Assembly (NCBI RefSeq): GCF_017255185.1
Contig: NZ_JAFKCZ010000016.1
Span: 1 to 64,000, forward strand
Source of the DNA: Parahaliea mediterranea
GTDB lineage: Bacteria; Pseudomonadota; Gammaproteobacteria; Pseudomonadales; Halieaceae
Reading direction: 5' to 3'
DNA length: 64,000 nt
This document shows, piece after piece, positions 50,445 through 61,166 of the stretch. How positions within the stretch are numbered: position 1 is the first letter of the stretch; every line of letters begins with the position of its first letter. The position numbers and the translations under genes were made by a program. The notes beneath the pieces were generated by a model, which was given only the letters and a program-made list of their open reading frames with translations, searched no databases and was not told the origin of the DNA.

Positions 50445-50520
50445 GGGCCGTTAGCTCAGTTGGTAGAGCAGTTGGCTTTTAACCAATTGGTCGATGGTTC
50501 GAGCCCATCACGGCCCACCA
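50445..50520 (+). tRNA. tRNA-Lys (anticodon TTT)
   Basis: A complete 76-nt cloverleaf. Acceptor GGGCCGT pairs with ACGGCCC, the D-arm is GCTCAGTTGGTAGAGC, the anticodon loop CTTTTAA has TTT at 50478-50480, and the T-arm is GATGGTTCGAGCCCATC. The CCA end is encoded. No integrated element or att-like duplication follows it. Confidence 0.97.
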
Positions 50521-50545
50521 TATTCCGGTTTGAAACCGTTTCTTT

Positions 50546-50573
50546 AAAGCTCCGCTCTGCGGGGCTTTTTTTT
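50546..50573 (+). terminator. Rho-independent terminator after tRNA-Lys
   Basis: AAAGCTCCGC and GCGGGGCTTT form a 10-bp stem with one G-T pair and a TCT loop, followed by a T-run. Confidence 0.85.
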
Positions 50574-50618
50574 TGATACCTACCTTTCCCAGTGACGACT
50601 TCCCTGGCTCAATAGCGT

Positions 50619-51068
50619 TCAGGTCTCGTCGGGAATATCCGCCTCCACCAGTTTCGCCAATAACGCCAGTGACTCCTGCCAACCCAGGTAGCAGGCCTCC
50701 GCGGGGATGACGTCGGGTACGCCCTCCTGGCGAACACGTAACTCGGCACCCACAGCCACCGCCCGTATCTCGACGGTAACCTGCATCGATCCGGGGAGGC
50801 CGGGGTCATCGAATTCGTCGGTGTAGCGTATTCGCTGCCCCGGCACCAGTTCCAGGTACTCGCCGCCGAAGGCATGGCTGGAGCAGGTGCCGAAGTTGGT
50901 AAACGACATCCTGTGCTTGCCCCCCTCGCGAGCATCCAGCTGGTGGACTTTGCCGGTGAAGCCATTGGGTGGCAGCCACTTGACGAGCGCTTCCGGGTCC
51001 AGGAAGGCCTTGTAGACGCGCTCCGGCGTGGTTTGCAGTACGCGATGAAGTTCGATGCTGTGCGGCAT
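50619..51068 (-). CDS. SRPBCC/AHSA1-family protein
   Basis: 149-residue START-like (SRPBCC) protein. The ATG at 51068 has AGAGGA upstream; an earlier ATG at 51107 lacks family sequence. Features are HRVLQTTPERVYKAFLDPEA, VKWLPPNGFTGKV and the C-terminal GWQESLALLAKLVE, as in activator-of-Hsp90-like and END3-type proteins of bacteria. The ligand or partner is unknown. Confidence 0.85.
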   Translation of the reverse strand: MPHSIELHRVLQTTPERVYKAFLDPEALVKWLPPNGFTGKVHQLDAREGGKHRMSFTNFGTCSSHAFGGEYLELVPGQRIRYTDEFDDPGLPGSMQVTVEIRAVAVGAELRVRQEGVPDVIPAEACYLGWQESLALLAKLVEADIPDET

Positions 51069-51220
51069 GGGGTATCCTCTTTCGTAGATCGCAGTTGTTG
51101 TGCTCATTCATTGGTCGGCCGGCGTTGTCACAAATCGACACTCGTCCGCGGTTTTCCGACAGGAGGATCGGGTCCGGCGCCCTCCGGAAGCAGGACGTGC
51201 TACCCGGAATGCCATATACG

Positions 51221-51802
51221 TCAGCGCGAAGGGGGGCAATAGGCGGGATCGAGATAAGGAAAGAGCGCGCGTATTTGCTGTGGGGTAAGTGCCTCCACGC
51301 GGCGAATATTCGCCGCCGGAATGCCCTCCGGGTCGGGGTGGCCCGCCAGGGCCCCTTCGATACTGGCCTCGCGGAGCAGGTGCAGGATGGGATAGGGCGC
51401 GCGGTTGGTCAGGTTTTCGGCATCGCCGGCATCGGTGCCGGCGAACTGGTAGTGGGGGTGGAACGTGGCCAGTTGGTAAACGCCCGCGTACCCGTACTGT
51501 TCCAGCAGCGCCTCCGCCAGATCGAGGAATTGGTTGAAATCGAGAAAGTCCGGCAGGTAATCGGGGATCACCAGGAGCGTGGTCTCGGTGGTCGCCGGCG
51601 GCTGGCTGTCGAGGTGTTGCAGCTCGGAGAGCAAATCCGACAACAGGGCCTCGGCGCCGCGGGCGGTACTGACGCTCACCCGCACCTGCCCGCCGTCCAC
51701 GGGCTTGCGCGCGAAGGGGCAGAGGTTCAGGCCCAGCACCACCGCGTTGAGCCAGCGGTCGACCTCGGCCGTGATCCGGTCCCGCCGCTGGTGGTCTACC
51801 AC
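51221..51802 (-). CDS. DUF1415 family protein
   Basis: 193-residue conserved protein of unknown function. Recognisable blocks are LNLCPFARKPV, TTLLVIPDYLPDFLDFNQFL, YQLATFHPHYQFAGT and NRAPYPILHLLREAS. It overlaps the upstream DUF2058 gene by 7 nt, so the two are probably one transcript. No signal peptide or membrane segment. Confidence 0.9.
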   Translation of the reverse strand: MVDHQRRDRITAEVDRWLNAVVLGLNLCPFARKPVDGGQVRVSVSTARGAEALLSDLLSELQHLDSQPPATTETTLLVIPDYLPDFLDFNQFLDLAEALLEQYGYAGVYQLATFHPHYQFAGTDAGDAENLTNRAPYPILHLLREASIEGALAGHPDPEGIPAANIRRVEALTPQQIRALFPYLDPAYCPPSR

Positions 51803-52332
51803 ATCAGGTCGTCCGGGATCTGGTAGTCGGCGTAGGGGTCGTCTTCGTCGACGGGGCCGCTGTCCTGGGGGGGCTGGATCACGGCGTTGGGATCCCGTTC
51901 GGCGATTTTCTCGGCAATCACCCGAGGTACCAACTCAAACTGTCCCTGGCTATGGACGATCATCAACTTGCCGGTGGCCAGGTGTTCGTGGACGGTCTGG
52001 GTGACGTAGAGTTTTTTGATTTTCCGCTCGAAGACGAAGTTATAGGCGATGTCGCCGTTACCCTTGGGCTGCTTGTTGCAGGCCACCAACTGCTGTATTT
52101 GCGCCGCGATCGCCTTCTGCTGGGCGGCCGCGTCGCGCTCGGCGTTGAGCGCGCGGTCGCGCTCGGCTTTCTCGGCGCGGGCACGGGCGACGGCCACCTT
52201 GGTCGCATCCTCGACCTGCTCGCCGCTACTCTTGGCAATACGCCGCTGTTTGCGCTTTTCCTTGTCGGCCTGCTTGGCCTTTTTGCCGTCGATCAGGCCG
52301 GCTTTCAGTAACTGGTCTTGAAGTGAGCTCAT
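51796..52332 (-). CDS. DUF2058 family protein (YaiL-like)
   Basis: 178-residue protein from the ATG at 52332 (an upstream ATG at 52371 adds non-family residues). It starts MSSLQDQLLKAGLIDGKKAK, followed by a long Lys/Arg/Ala/Glu-rich helix (~15-80) and a C-terminal domain with NFVFERKIKKLYVT and LVPRVIAEKIAERDP. The family has been described as nucleoprotein/polynucleotide-associated but its role is unclear. Confidence 0.88.
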   Translation of the reverse strand: MSSLQDQLLKAGLIDGKKAKQADKEKRKQRRIAKSSGEQVEDATKVAVARARAEKAERDRALNAERDAAAQQKAIAAQIQQLVACNKQPKGNGDIAYNFVFERKIKKLYVTQTVHEHLATGKLMIVHSQGQFELVPRVIAEKIAERDPNAVIQPPQDSGPVDEDDPYADYQIPDDLMW

Positions 52333-52470
52333 GAGTCCTGAACCAATCTGGGGGAGGGGGCCGGAGGCCATTCAAACGGGGACTTTAAACCGAATCGTCG
52401 AACAATGGCACCCTGTACCCTCGCCTGGCTCCGCGCCCTCCCCGACGGCCGATTGCCAACCCGCGGTGCA

Positions 52471-53892
52471 CTAGCCGCCATCAATCGCCACCTGGTTGCG
52501 GCCGCCGTTCTTGGCCCGGTACAGCGCATCGTCCGCGCGGCTCAATTGCCGCTGGTAATCGGGGTGGCCGTCAAAGAGCGCCAGGCCGATACTCACGGTT
52601 ACCCTCAGGTGTCCGTCGGTCCCGGCGCTAAAGGACTCGCGGGCAATGGCTTCACGGAGTTCCTCCGCCCGGTGCGCCGCGCTCTTGCCGTCGATATCGA
52701 CCATCAACACCAGGAATTCCTCGCCGCCGAGGCGGAACAGGTAGTCGCCGCCCCGGCATTGATTGATCAGCAAAACGGCCAGCTGCTGGAGCACCGCGTC
52801 GCCGGCTTCGTGGCCGTGGGTATCGTTGATCTGCTTGAAATGATCCACGTCAATCGCAAGCAGCGCGAACTGCTGGCCGTGGCGGTTGCAGTGGGCGACC
52901 TGGCGGGTGAGCACCACGGGCAAAAATTTGCGGTTCAGCAGCCGGGTCAGTACGTCGCGGCCGGATTCCAGCTCGTTGTTCTGCTCGAACAGGCGATCGA
53001 GATGGTAGGTGACGGCGCGCACCTGGTCGCGCAGTTCGCGCAGCCGGGCGATGTAGGTATCGCGGTCGTCCCGGGCGGCGAGCAGCGCCGGTAGCAGTGC
53101 GGTGTCGATGCGGTCCATGGTATCGAGGATGGTATTCACTTCCGAGGTGCCCTCAAAGGCATGGGCGCCCTTGTGGCTGAACCAGAGGCCGAACTCGGAT
53201 GCGCGAATATCGGTAATCTGGTGTTCTCCCAGGCCAACGGCGTGCCCGAACATCAGTTGGTTCTCCCAGTCTAGAAGGGAGCTGCGCTGGCGCTCGCGCT
53301 CGCTGGCGATGTTCTGGGTGAGGGAGAACAGGCGGTAGCCTTCCTTTGCCTTGGAATTGCGGTCGTGGAAAGTGGAGTAGGCGTGGCTCATCACCTCCAT
53401 GGCCAGGTCGATGGTGCCCACCGCAAGCCTGATGGCGGCGCTTTTTTCCTCCGGTGTAGTGCGGGGGCTGGCGCCGATGTGGCTGATAAAGGCGTCTTTC
53501 AGGTGGCGGGAGCCGCGCAATACAAGATGCACCGGCACCGATATGCGGGCGTGGACCTGGCCGATGGTCACCTGGTGGGTAATGGCTTCCCCGATCTCCT
53601 TTTCGCCCTGGCAGTTGAAAATCGCCAGGATCCACTGTTGCATGGAAGCGTGCAATCGCTCGCGCACCTGGTCGTGGGAAAGGAAGGCCTGGGCGGTGGC
53701 GTTTTCGAGCATTTTCTCGTAAAACACCGTTGCCAGCGCCTCGCAGTGCCGCCCGGCCAATTCCCTCACCAAGTCGTGGGTGCCTGCGGAAAAGCCGGAA
53801 AAGTACTCCTTCCACTCGGTGGTTAACTCTGCAATTGGCGTATGTTCGGGCATCTGGATTCCAAATTTCTGCTGATTTGCGGCCGTGGACAA
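52471..53892 (-). CDS. Globin-coupled diguanylate cyclase (DosC-like)
   Basis: Heme-based gas sensor making cyclic di-GMP. The 473-residue protein has an N-terminal sensor globin (~20-175) with likely proximal His114 in TIGQVHARISVP. A middle helical domain contains SEFGLWFSHKGAHAF. The GGDEF domain has IDVDHFKQINDTHGHEAGD and the active variant GGEEF. An RxxD inhibitory site (RGGD) lies five residues before it. An internal Met14 is an alternative start. Oxygen is the usual ligand in DosC, but the ligand here is inferred only. Confidence 0.9.
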   Translation of the reverse strand: MSTAANQQKFGIQMPEHTPIAELTTEWKEYFSGFSAGTHDLVRELAGRHCEALATVFYEKMLENATAQAFLSHDQVRERLHASMQQWILAIFNCQGEKEIGEAITHQVTIGQVHARISVPVHLVLRGSRHLKDAFISHIGASPRTTPEEKSAAIRLAVGTIDLAMEVMSHAYSTFHDRNSKAKEGYRLFSLTQNIASERERQRSSLLDWENQLMFGHAVGLGEHQITDIRASEFGLWFSHKGAHAFEGTSEVNTILDTMDRIDTALLPALLAARDDRDTYIARLRELRDQVRAVTYHLDRLFEQNNELESGRDVLTRLLNRKFLPVVLTRQVAHCNRHGQQFALLAIDVDHFKQINDTHGHEAGDAVLQQLAVLLINQCRGGDYLFRLGGEEFLVLMVDIDGKSAAHRAEELREAIARESFSAGTDGHLRVTVSIGLALFDGHPDYQRQLSRADDALYRAKNGGRNQVAIDGG

Positions 53893-54310
53893 GGCGCGCG
53901 GTGTGATCTTGAAGCGATCATGCCAAACCCCTCGCGGTGCCGGTCTGTCGATTAGCCGGCGCCCGATAAACCATTCCTGAAGACCGGGTTTGGCGCGGTG
54001 GATGTCCGCCGTTATCTTGCGCTACGGCTCGTGGGGACGGGGCGGAGGATTCGCTTGTTTGGCCACTGAACGCGCTATGCCGTTGGCCGCGTGTGTATTC
54101 TAAAGATTCCTGCAGTGACTGTCTTGTCGGTTGGCGGAACGTGTGGTTTTGGCCGCGGCCTCGACAATATCTGTCGACGCGAGCGGATTGCGGCGCCTTC
54201 GGAGTTCCGGCAGCGGACTTTTGCCGTCAAATCGCGCAGAATGGCCGCGAATCGTCACCTATCGTTGAATGGCCGGGGGCAACCCCGAGGCCACTTGCCT
54301 GGAGAATTTC
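53893..54310. other. Intergenic region without recognisable gene
   Basis: 418 nt between the divergent globin-cyclase and M14 peptidase genes. It must contain both promoters, but I see no consensus hexamers, repeats or RNA fold that I can support. GGAG at 54301-54304 is the peptidase ribosome site. Confidence 0.5.
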
Positions 54311-55261
54311 ATGTCCAACCAACAGAACTACCCCGTCGGCACACCGGGCACGCCCTGGGGTGAGAGTGAGAAGCAAGAGTGGTATGCGCGCCAGCGGGTA
54401 CAGCGCCCGTATGCCGGGGAGGTGCTGGCGCAGCTGCAACCGCTGGCGGAGCGTTTTGACCTGGTGCAGTACGGCGTGCTGCCCATCGATCCCGAGCGCT
54501 ATCCCCTGTTCGCCGCGCGCAGCCGCGACTGGACGGCGGCGAAGCCCTGTGTGCTGGTGACGGGAGGGGTTCACGGCTATGAAACCAGCGGTGTGCAGGG
54601 CGCGCTGCGCTTCCTGCAGACCGAGGCCGAGCGCTACGGTGAGCATTTTAACCTGTTGGTGGTGCCGGCCATCAGTCCCTGGGGCTATGAAACGATCAAC
54701 CGCTGGAATCCCGGTGCCGTCGATCCCAACCGTTCCTTTTACGCCGACAGCGCGTCGCCCGAGGCGGCGGCGCTGATGGCGTTGCTGGAATCGCTGGATT
54801 GCGAATTCCAGGTGCACGTGGATTTGCACGAAACCACCGACACCGACAATTCCGAATTCCGCCCGGCCCTCGCGGCGCGTGACGGTATTGAAATGGCGGT
54901 GTGGGATATTCCCGACGGTTTCTACCTGGTGGGCGACACGTCCTGTCCCGCGCCGGAATTCCAGCGCGCGGTGGTCGCCGCGGTGGAGAAAGTCACCCAT
55001 ATCGCACCCGCCGATGCCGGTAACCGCCTGATCGGCGAGCCCCTGCAGCAGCACGGCGTTATCAACTACCAGGCCCGGGAACTGGGGTTGTGCATGGGGC
55101 TCACGGAGGCGCCGTATCGCACCACCACCGAGGTTTACCCGGACAGCGAGCGGGTAGACGGGGAAAATTGTATTCGCGCCCAGGTCGCGGCGGTTACCGG
55201 GGCCCTGGATTACGTGTTGGCGGTGTCCGGGTCCGGCGGTGAAACAACTCCCCTACGGTGA
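54311..55261 (+). CDS. M14-family metallocarboxypeptidase-like protein
   Basis: 316-residue cytoplasmic zinc hydrolase of the carboxypeptidase A/succinylglutamate desuccinylase fold. Zinc ligands are His and Glu in VTGGVHGYETSG and His in HVDLHETTD. Substrate-site residues appear in INRWNPGAVDPNRSF, and a general-base Glu probably in GLTEAPY. ATG 54311 follows GGAG; the earlier ATG at 54269 lacks family sequence. No signal peptide. The substrate is unknown. Confidence 0.85.
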   Translation: MSNQQNYPVGTPGTPWGESEKQEWYARQRVQRPYAGEVLAQLQPLAERFDLVQYGVLPIDPERYPLFAARSRDWTAAKPCVLVTGGVHGYETSGVQGALRFLQTEAERYGEHFNLLVVPAISPWGYETINRWNPGAVDPNRSFYADSASPEAAALMALLESLDCEFQVHVDLHETTDTDNSEFRPALAARDGIEMAVWDIPDGFYLVGDTSCPAPEFQRAVVAAVEKVTHIAPADAGNRLIGEPLQQHGVINYQARELGLCMGLTEAPYRTTTEVYPDSERVDGENCIRAQVAAVTGALDYVLAVSGSGGETTPLR

Positions 55262-55385
55262 GCCGGCGCATGGTTCGGTAATTTCAATCGCATGCATCGA
55301 CACAATCAATTTTCCTTACTCCCGGGCCTGGTCTAGGTTGTAAGACATGCCACGTGGGGGCGGTCCGTTCCACGAGGCGGTTGTC

Positions 55386-57625
<2,240 letters not shown>

Positions 57626-57632
57626 CGGGGCC

Positions 57633-57656
57633 GGCATCGCTCAGCCGCGCGATGCC
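57633..57656 (+). terminator. Possible terminator after katG
   Basis: GGCATCGC (57633-57640) pairs with GCGATGCC (57649-57656) 8 nt after the katG stop, with only a short CCTT tail. Confidence 0.45.
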
Positions 57657-57756
57657 CCTTCGCCGGCTGCCCACACCGGGGAGCCGGCGACATTATGCGG
57701 CAGTGCCGCTTCGGCCTGGCCAGGCTCGGCCAGGCGGCAACCCCCGCCACCTGCGT

Positions 57757-58344
57757 TCACGGCCTGGGTGTATTCGTGAGCTCCAATGTGTTGCGGTAGA
57801 TGGATATATCCATGATTTCTCCGGTCATGTGCTGCCCGGCCGGTTGGCGAGCGGGAAGGTAGTTCGACGGATCCGCGGGGAGGGGATGGTCCGGGTCCAC
57901 GGCCCATATTTTCTCCAACATTGAGCTTTTCGGCTCAAAGAAGATCGCCGCGCCGTTCCGGGCGGTGACACGCAGCGCCTCGCGAACAACGCTCGCCCGA
58001 TCATTTTCATCGACATGGTGCAATACGCCAAAGAAAAATACCGCGTCAAACTGTTGCGAGCTGAAGGGCATTTTACTGGCGTCGAAGGCCTGGAACTGAA
58101 TCTTTTCCTGTACGCCAACCTTTTCGGCATTTAACGACCAGTTTTTTCCAGCGTAGGCTGACAGGTCTGTTTCCGGCTCACCCGTAAGGACTTGATAGCC
58201 TTGCAATGCAAGGGCGATCGCACAATAGCCATCGCCAGTGCCAACATCCAGAAGCGCCGCATCATGCGGTAGCTCAAGAACTTCCAGCGCGAGAGAGACA
58301 TCAGCAGAAATAGAAGAAAATATCGGGCCGAGAACAGTTACCAT
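57757..58344 (-). CDS. Class I SAM-dependent methyltransferase
   Basis: 195-residue Rossmann methyltransferase with motif I LLDVGTGDGYCAIAL and post-motif FDAVFFFGVLHHVDENDRAS. The substrate is not deducible. Its base composition is visibly less GC-rich than flanking katG and bkd genes. It is divergent from a MarR gene across a 92-nt gap containing a perfect palindrome, suggesting a regulated, possibly acquired module. Confidence 0.87.
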   Translation of the reverse strand: MVTVLGPIFSSISADVSLALEVLELPHDAALLDVGTGDGYCAIALALQGYQVLTGEPETDLSAYAGKNWSLNAEKVGVQEKIQFQAFDASKMPFSSQQFDAVFFFGVLHHVDENDRASVVREALRVTARNGAAIFFEPKSSMLEKIWAVDPDHPLPADPSNYLPARQPAGQHMTGEIMDISIYRNTLELTNTPRP

Positions 58345-58382
58345 GTCATTACCAAGTATCGAAAGTCATCCATCTATATAGG

Positions 58383-58396
58383 TGCGTGCGCACGCA
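58383..58396. promoter_or_regulatory. Perfect 14-bp palindrome, candidate MarR operator
   Basis: TGCGTGCGCACGCA is self-complementary and lies between the divergent methyltransferase (58344) and MarR (58437) starts. Placement and size fit a MarR dimer site controlling both genes. Confidence 0.6.
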
Positions 58397-58436
58397 TATT
58401 ATTGGGTCGGAACTGATTCTGTCAAGGTATACAATC

Positions 58437-58865
58437 ATGAGCACCTTCCACGAGCTGTTTGATCTCATAGGCGTATTGGCTCACCGCCGATACCGCGCCG
58501 CCGAGCGCAACCTTGCTGCGATAGGATTCAATCACTCGGAAGCCCGTATTCTGACGATACTTGGCGGGGAAAGAGAGCTCGCTCAAGATCGCTTGTCGAC
58601 CATGCTGACGATTGACAGAAGTAACGCTGGCAGGTCGTTGAAGCGGCTTGAGAGCGAAGGCTATGTTGTACGCTATCGATCCAAGCTGGACAAAAGAGCC
58701 TATGTTGTGGCGATAAGCGATAAAGGCCTGCAGGCAGTTGCCGAGATCGATAAGGTTAAAGACGGCATAGTTCGTGAATTCTTTGGAAAACTGACCAGGT
58801 CGGAAGCCAAGGCCGCGATCGCGCTATTGCAAAAAACCCTCGCCGGGGATGAGACTGCCAAGTAG
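58437..58865 (+). CDS. MarR-family transcriptional regulator
   Basis: 142-residue winged-helix regulator from ATG 58437. The HTH reads ELAQDRLSTMLTIDRSNAGR with recognition helix SLKRLESEGYVVRYRS, then a wing with DKRAYVVAISDKG. It is divergent from the methyltransferase. The gene is less GC-rich than the chromosome around it. Confidence 0.9.
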   Translation: MSTFHELFDLIGVLAHRRYRAAERNLAAIGFNHSEARILTILGGERELAQDRLSTMLTIDRSNAGRSLKRLESEGYVVRYRSKLDKRAYVVAISDKGLQAVAEIDKVKDGIVREFFGKLTRSEAKAAIALLQKTLAGDETAK

Positions 58866-58892
58866 TCCAGTCGTAGCGTTGGCGCAGAAATC

Positions 58893-59099
58893 TTGGCCGC
58901 GCTGGCAGTGACTGGAAAGTCGTTGAACGTCTCTGTGGCGAGAGCGACTTTGGCGGGAAGCTACGACCCCAATAATGTCTCTGAATTGCGGAGCCTGTAT
59001 CTGCAGATCAGCGTGTTCAGTATCGCTGTTGGTATTTTCATCGCGGCGATCGGCCCGATGACCAAGGACTGGGAGACAGTAGGGCGAACTTCAAGTTGA
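58893..59099 (+). pseudogene. Small ORF, possible membrane transporter remnant
   Basis: A 68-codon frame with one hydrophobic stretch (LQISVFSIAVGIFIAAIGPM) preceded by YDPNNVSELRSLY. It could be the C-terminal stub of a major-facilitator/POT-type transporter, since helices followed by a short charged tail look similar. No convincing start or ribosome site exists. I do not claim a function. Confidence 0.3.
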
Positions 59100-59159
59100 T
59101 GTCGCCAATTTTACGGATGTGCGGCATCAACGATACCGCACATCGACACCCGTCCATCG

Positions 59160-59639
59160 TCAGGTTTTCAGCTGACCATCCTCCAGTGGGAGTTCGGTGG
59201 TGATTTTGATCCGCGATATCGCCGCGTTTGAGTGTATCTCCTGCACCGTGGGCATCTGTGACAGCCTGGTGCGGAACAGCACTTCATAGGCGTCGATATC
59301 CCTGGTGACTATCTTCAGCAGGAAGTCGTAGTCGCCCATCACCGTATGGCACTCCAGTACTTCCGGAATGTCGCCGATTTGTTGCTCGAATTCGGGCAGT
59401 GATTTTTTACCGTGCGCGGAGAGCTTGACCCGGGCAAAAACCGTGACGTTCAGGCCCAGCAGTCGCTGGTCCAGCAGGGCGACCCGGCGCTGGATCACGC
59501 CCGCTTCCTCCAGGCGCTTGATGCGCCGCCAGCAGGGGGGTTGCGACAGGTTGACGCGCTCGGCGATGTCCGACGCGGAAAGGCTGGCGTCCCGTTGCAG
59601 CAGGGCCAGAATCTTGCGGTCGGTTTTATCCAGCTTCAT
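59160..59639 (-). CDS. bkdR: Lrp/AsnC-family regulator, likely BkdR
   Basis: 159-residue Lrp-type protein from the ATG at 59639 (an upstream ATG at 59699 adds non-family residues). The HTH is LSASDIAERVNLSQPPCWRR. The RAM domain has ECHTVMGDYDFLLKIVTRD. It is divergent from a branched-chain 2-oxoacid dehydrogenase operon, exactly as bkdR is in Pseudomonas putida, where it activates bkd in response to branched-chain amino acids. The symbol rests on that context. Confidence 0.85.
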   Translation of the reverse strand: MKLDKTDRKILALLQRDASLSASDIAERVNLSQPPCWRRIKRLEEAGVIQRRVALLDQRLLGLNVTVFARVKLSAHGKKSLPEFEQQIGDIPEVLECHTVMGDYDFLLKIVTRDIDAYEVLFRTRLSQMPTVQEIHSNAAISRIKITTELPLEDGQLKT

Positions 59640-59701
59640 ACCCCATCCTGTATTCGTGATATTTCGATATGCACGTGCTTTGATGCTCGAAGGTGTCAAT
59701 A

Positions 59702-59720
59702 TAAGTATAAATAATACTTA
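59702..59720. promoter_or_regulatory. Candidate BkdR operator
   Basis: TAAGTAT and ATACTTA arms flank AAATA in a 19-bp palindrome within an AT-rich block. It lies 62 nt upstream of bkdR and 180 nt upstream of bkdA1. Lrp sites are AT-rich dyads of 15 bp or so, so this fits in kind. Confidence 0.5.
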
Positions 59721-59900
59721 AAAATCGGTTTTGGCGCAGCATTTTGCATAAATTTTATCCGCGGCTTTGAATACAGTAATGCAGGTGCCGGCCCGGGCGA
59801 TCCCCGGGCGGGCGGGAGGCAGCAGGTCCCATCCGGGTTCGCTGCCAGGAACAGGCCGCCCCTCCGTCAAAAGCGCCGGGGCGATTGCAGGGATAACAAT

Positions 59901-61166
59901 ATGAATTCATCGGTATCGTCTACCGACGCCGCGCCCGTGGCGTATGCCAGTAAGCTCCACGTGCCCCGGGCTTCTTCGCGCCCGGGGGAGCCCCCCGATT
60001 TCCAGTCCCTGATGATTCCCGCGGCGGGCGCTCAGGACAAGCCCGCGTTCGATGTGGCGCCGGCCGCCACCGCTGAGCTGGCCCACGGCCTGGTGCGGGT
60101 ACTGGACGACGACGGCGCCGCCGTCGGTCCCTGGGCGCCGGCCTTGAGCCCCGCGCGGTTGCGCGATGGCCTGCGCCATATGCTGCACGTGCGTGCCTAT
60201 GACGATCGCATGTTCCGCATGCAGCGCCAGGGAAAACTGTCTTTCTACATGAAATGCACTGGCGAGGAAGCCGTCGCGGTCGCCCAGGCGATGGCCCTGG
60301 ACGCCGGCGATATGCTGTTTCCCACCTATCGCCAGCAGGGCCTGCTGTTTGTCCGCGGCCGCCCGTTGGTGGACATGATGTGCCACTGCATTTCCAACGC
60401 CGGCGACAATCTCAAGGGGCGCCAGATGCCGGTGTTTTACAGCTGGAAGGAGGGCAACTTTTTCAGCATTTCCGGCAACCTGGCCACGCAGTATAGCCAG
60501 GCTGTTGGCTGGGCCATGGCCTCGGCGTACAAGGGTGAGGATCACATCGCCTCGGCCTGGGTCGGCGACGGCAGCACAGCCGAGGCGGATGTGCACAACG
60601 CGATGCTGTTTGCCTCGACCTACAAGGCGCCGGTGCTGCTCAATGTGGTCAACAACCAGTGGGCGATTTCCACGCCGCAGAGCTTTGCTTCCACCGGCAC
60701 CACATTTGCCGCGCGCGGCCTGGGTTTCAACATTCCCAGCGTGCGTGTGGACGGCAACGATTTCCTGGCGGTGTACGCCGTGACCGAGTGGGCCGCCGCT
60801 CGTGCTAGGAATGGCCATGGTCCCACCTTTGTCGAACTCCTGACCTATCGCGTTGCCGGGCACTCCACCAGTGACAACCCCGACGGTTACCGCGCCAGTG
60901 ACGAGGCCGCCGCCTGGCCGCTGGGGGACCCGGTCGCGCGCCTCAAGCAGCACCTGATCCTGTTGGGTGAGTGGAGCGAACAGCAGCACGCCGAGCTGGA
61001 AGAGGAACTGAAGGCGTCGGTAGCCGCGGACTGGAAGGCCGCGATTGCCCTGGGCACGCTGGAGGAGGGGCCTCACTGGCCGGTGGCATCGATGTTCGAG
61101 GACGTGTTCAAGGAGATGCCCGCATACCTCAAGCGGCAGCAGGCGATCGTGGAGGAGCGGGCATGA
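59901..61166 (+). CDS. bkdA1: Branched-chain 2-oxoacid dehydrogenase E1 alpha
   Basis: TPP-dependent decarboxylase subunit acting on 2-oxoacids from Val, Leu and Ile. 421 residues. The TPP-magnesium motif begins GDGSTAEADVHNAM (Gly222) and ends NVVNNQWAIS. RQQGLLFVRGRPLVDMM and FVELLTYRVAGHSTSDNPDG are typical of the long Pseudomonas-type E1 alpha. AGGGA precedes the ATG. Its stop overlaps the bkdA2 ATG. Confidence 0.94.
   Translation: MNSSVSSTDAAPVAYASKLHVPRASSRPGEPPDFQSLMIPAAGAQDKPAFDVAPAATAELAHGLVRVLDDDGAAVGPWAPALSPARLRDGLRHMLHVRAYDDRMFRMQRQGKLSFYMKCTGEEAVAVAQAMALDAGDMLFPTYRQQGLLFVRGRPLVDMMCHCISNAGDNLKGRQMPVFYSWKEGNFFSISGNLATQYSQAVGWAMASAYKGEDHIASAWVGDGSTAEADVHNAMLFASTYKAPVLLNVVNNQWAISTPQSFASTGTTFAARGLGFNIPSVRVDGNDFLAVYAVTEWAAARARNGHGPTFVELLTYRVAGHSTSDNPDGYRASDEAAAWPLGDPVARLKQHLILLGEWSEQQHAELEEELKASVAADWKAAIALGTLEEGPHWPVASMFEDVFKEMPAYLKRQQAIVEERA

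Noticed and set aside
50521-50618. Integrated element at the tRNA-Lys 3' end
   Set aside because: No duplicate of the tRNA end, no integrase and ordinary chromosomal genes follow.
59733-59747. Sigma-54-like promoter before bkdA1 (TTGGCGCAGCATTTTGCA)
   Set aside because: The invariant GG and GC are 11 nt apart instead of the strict 10, so it does not meet the -24/-12 rule.
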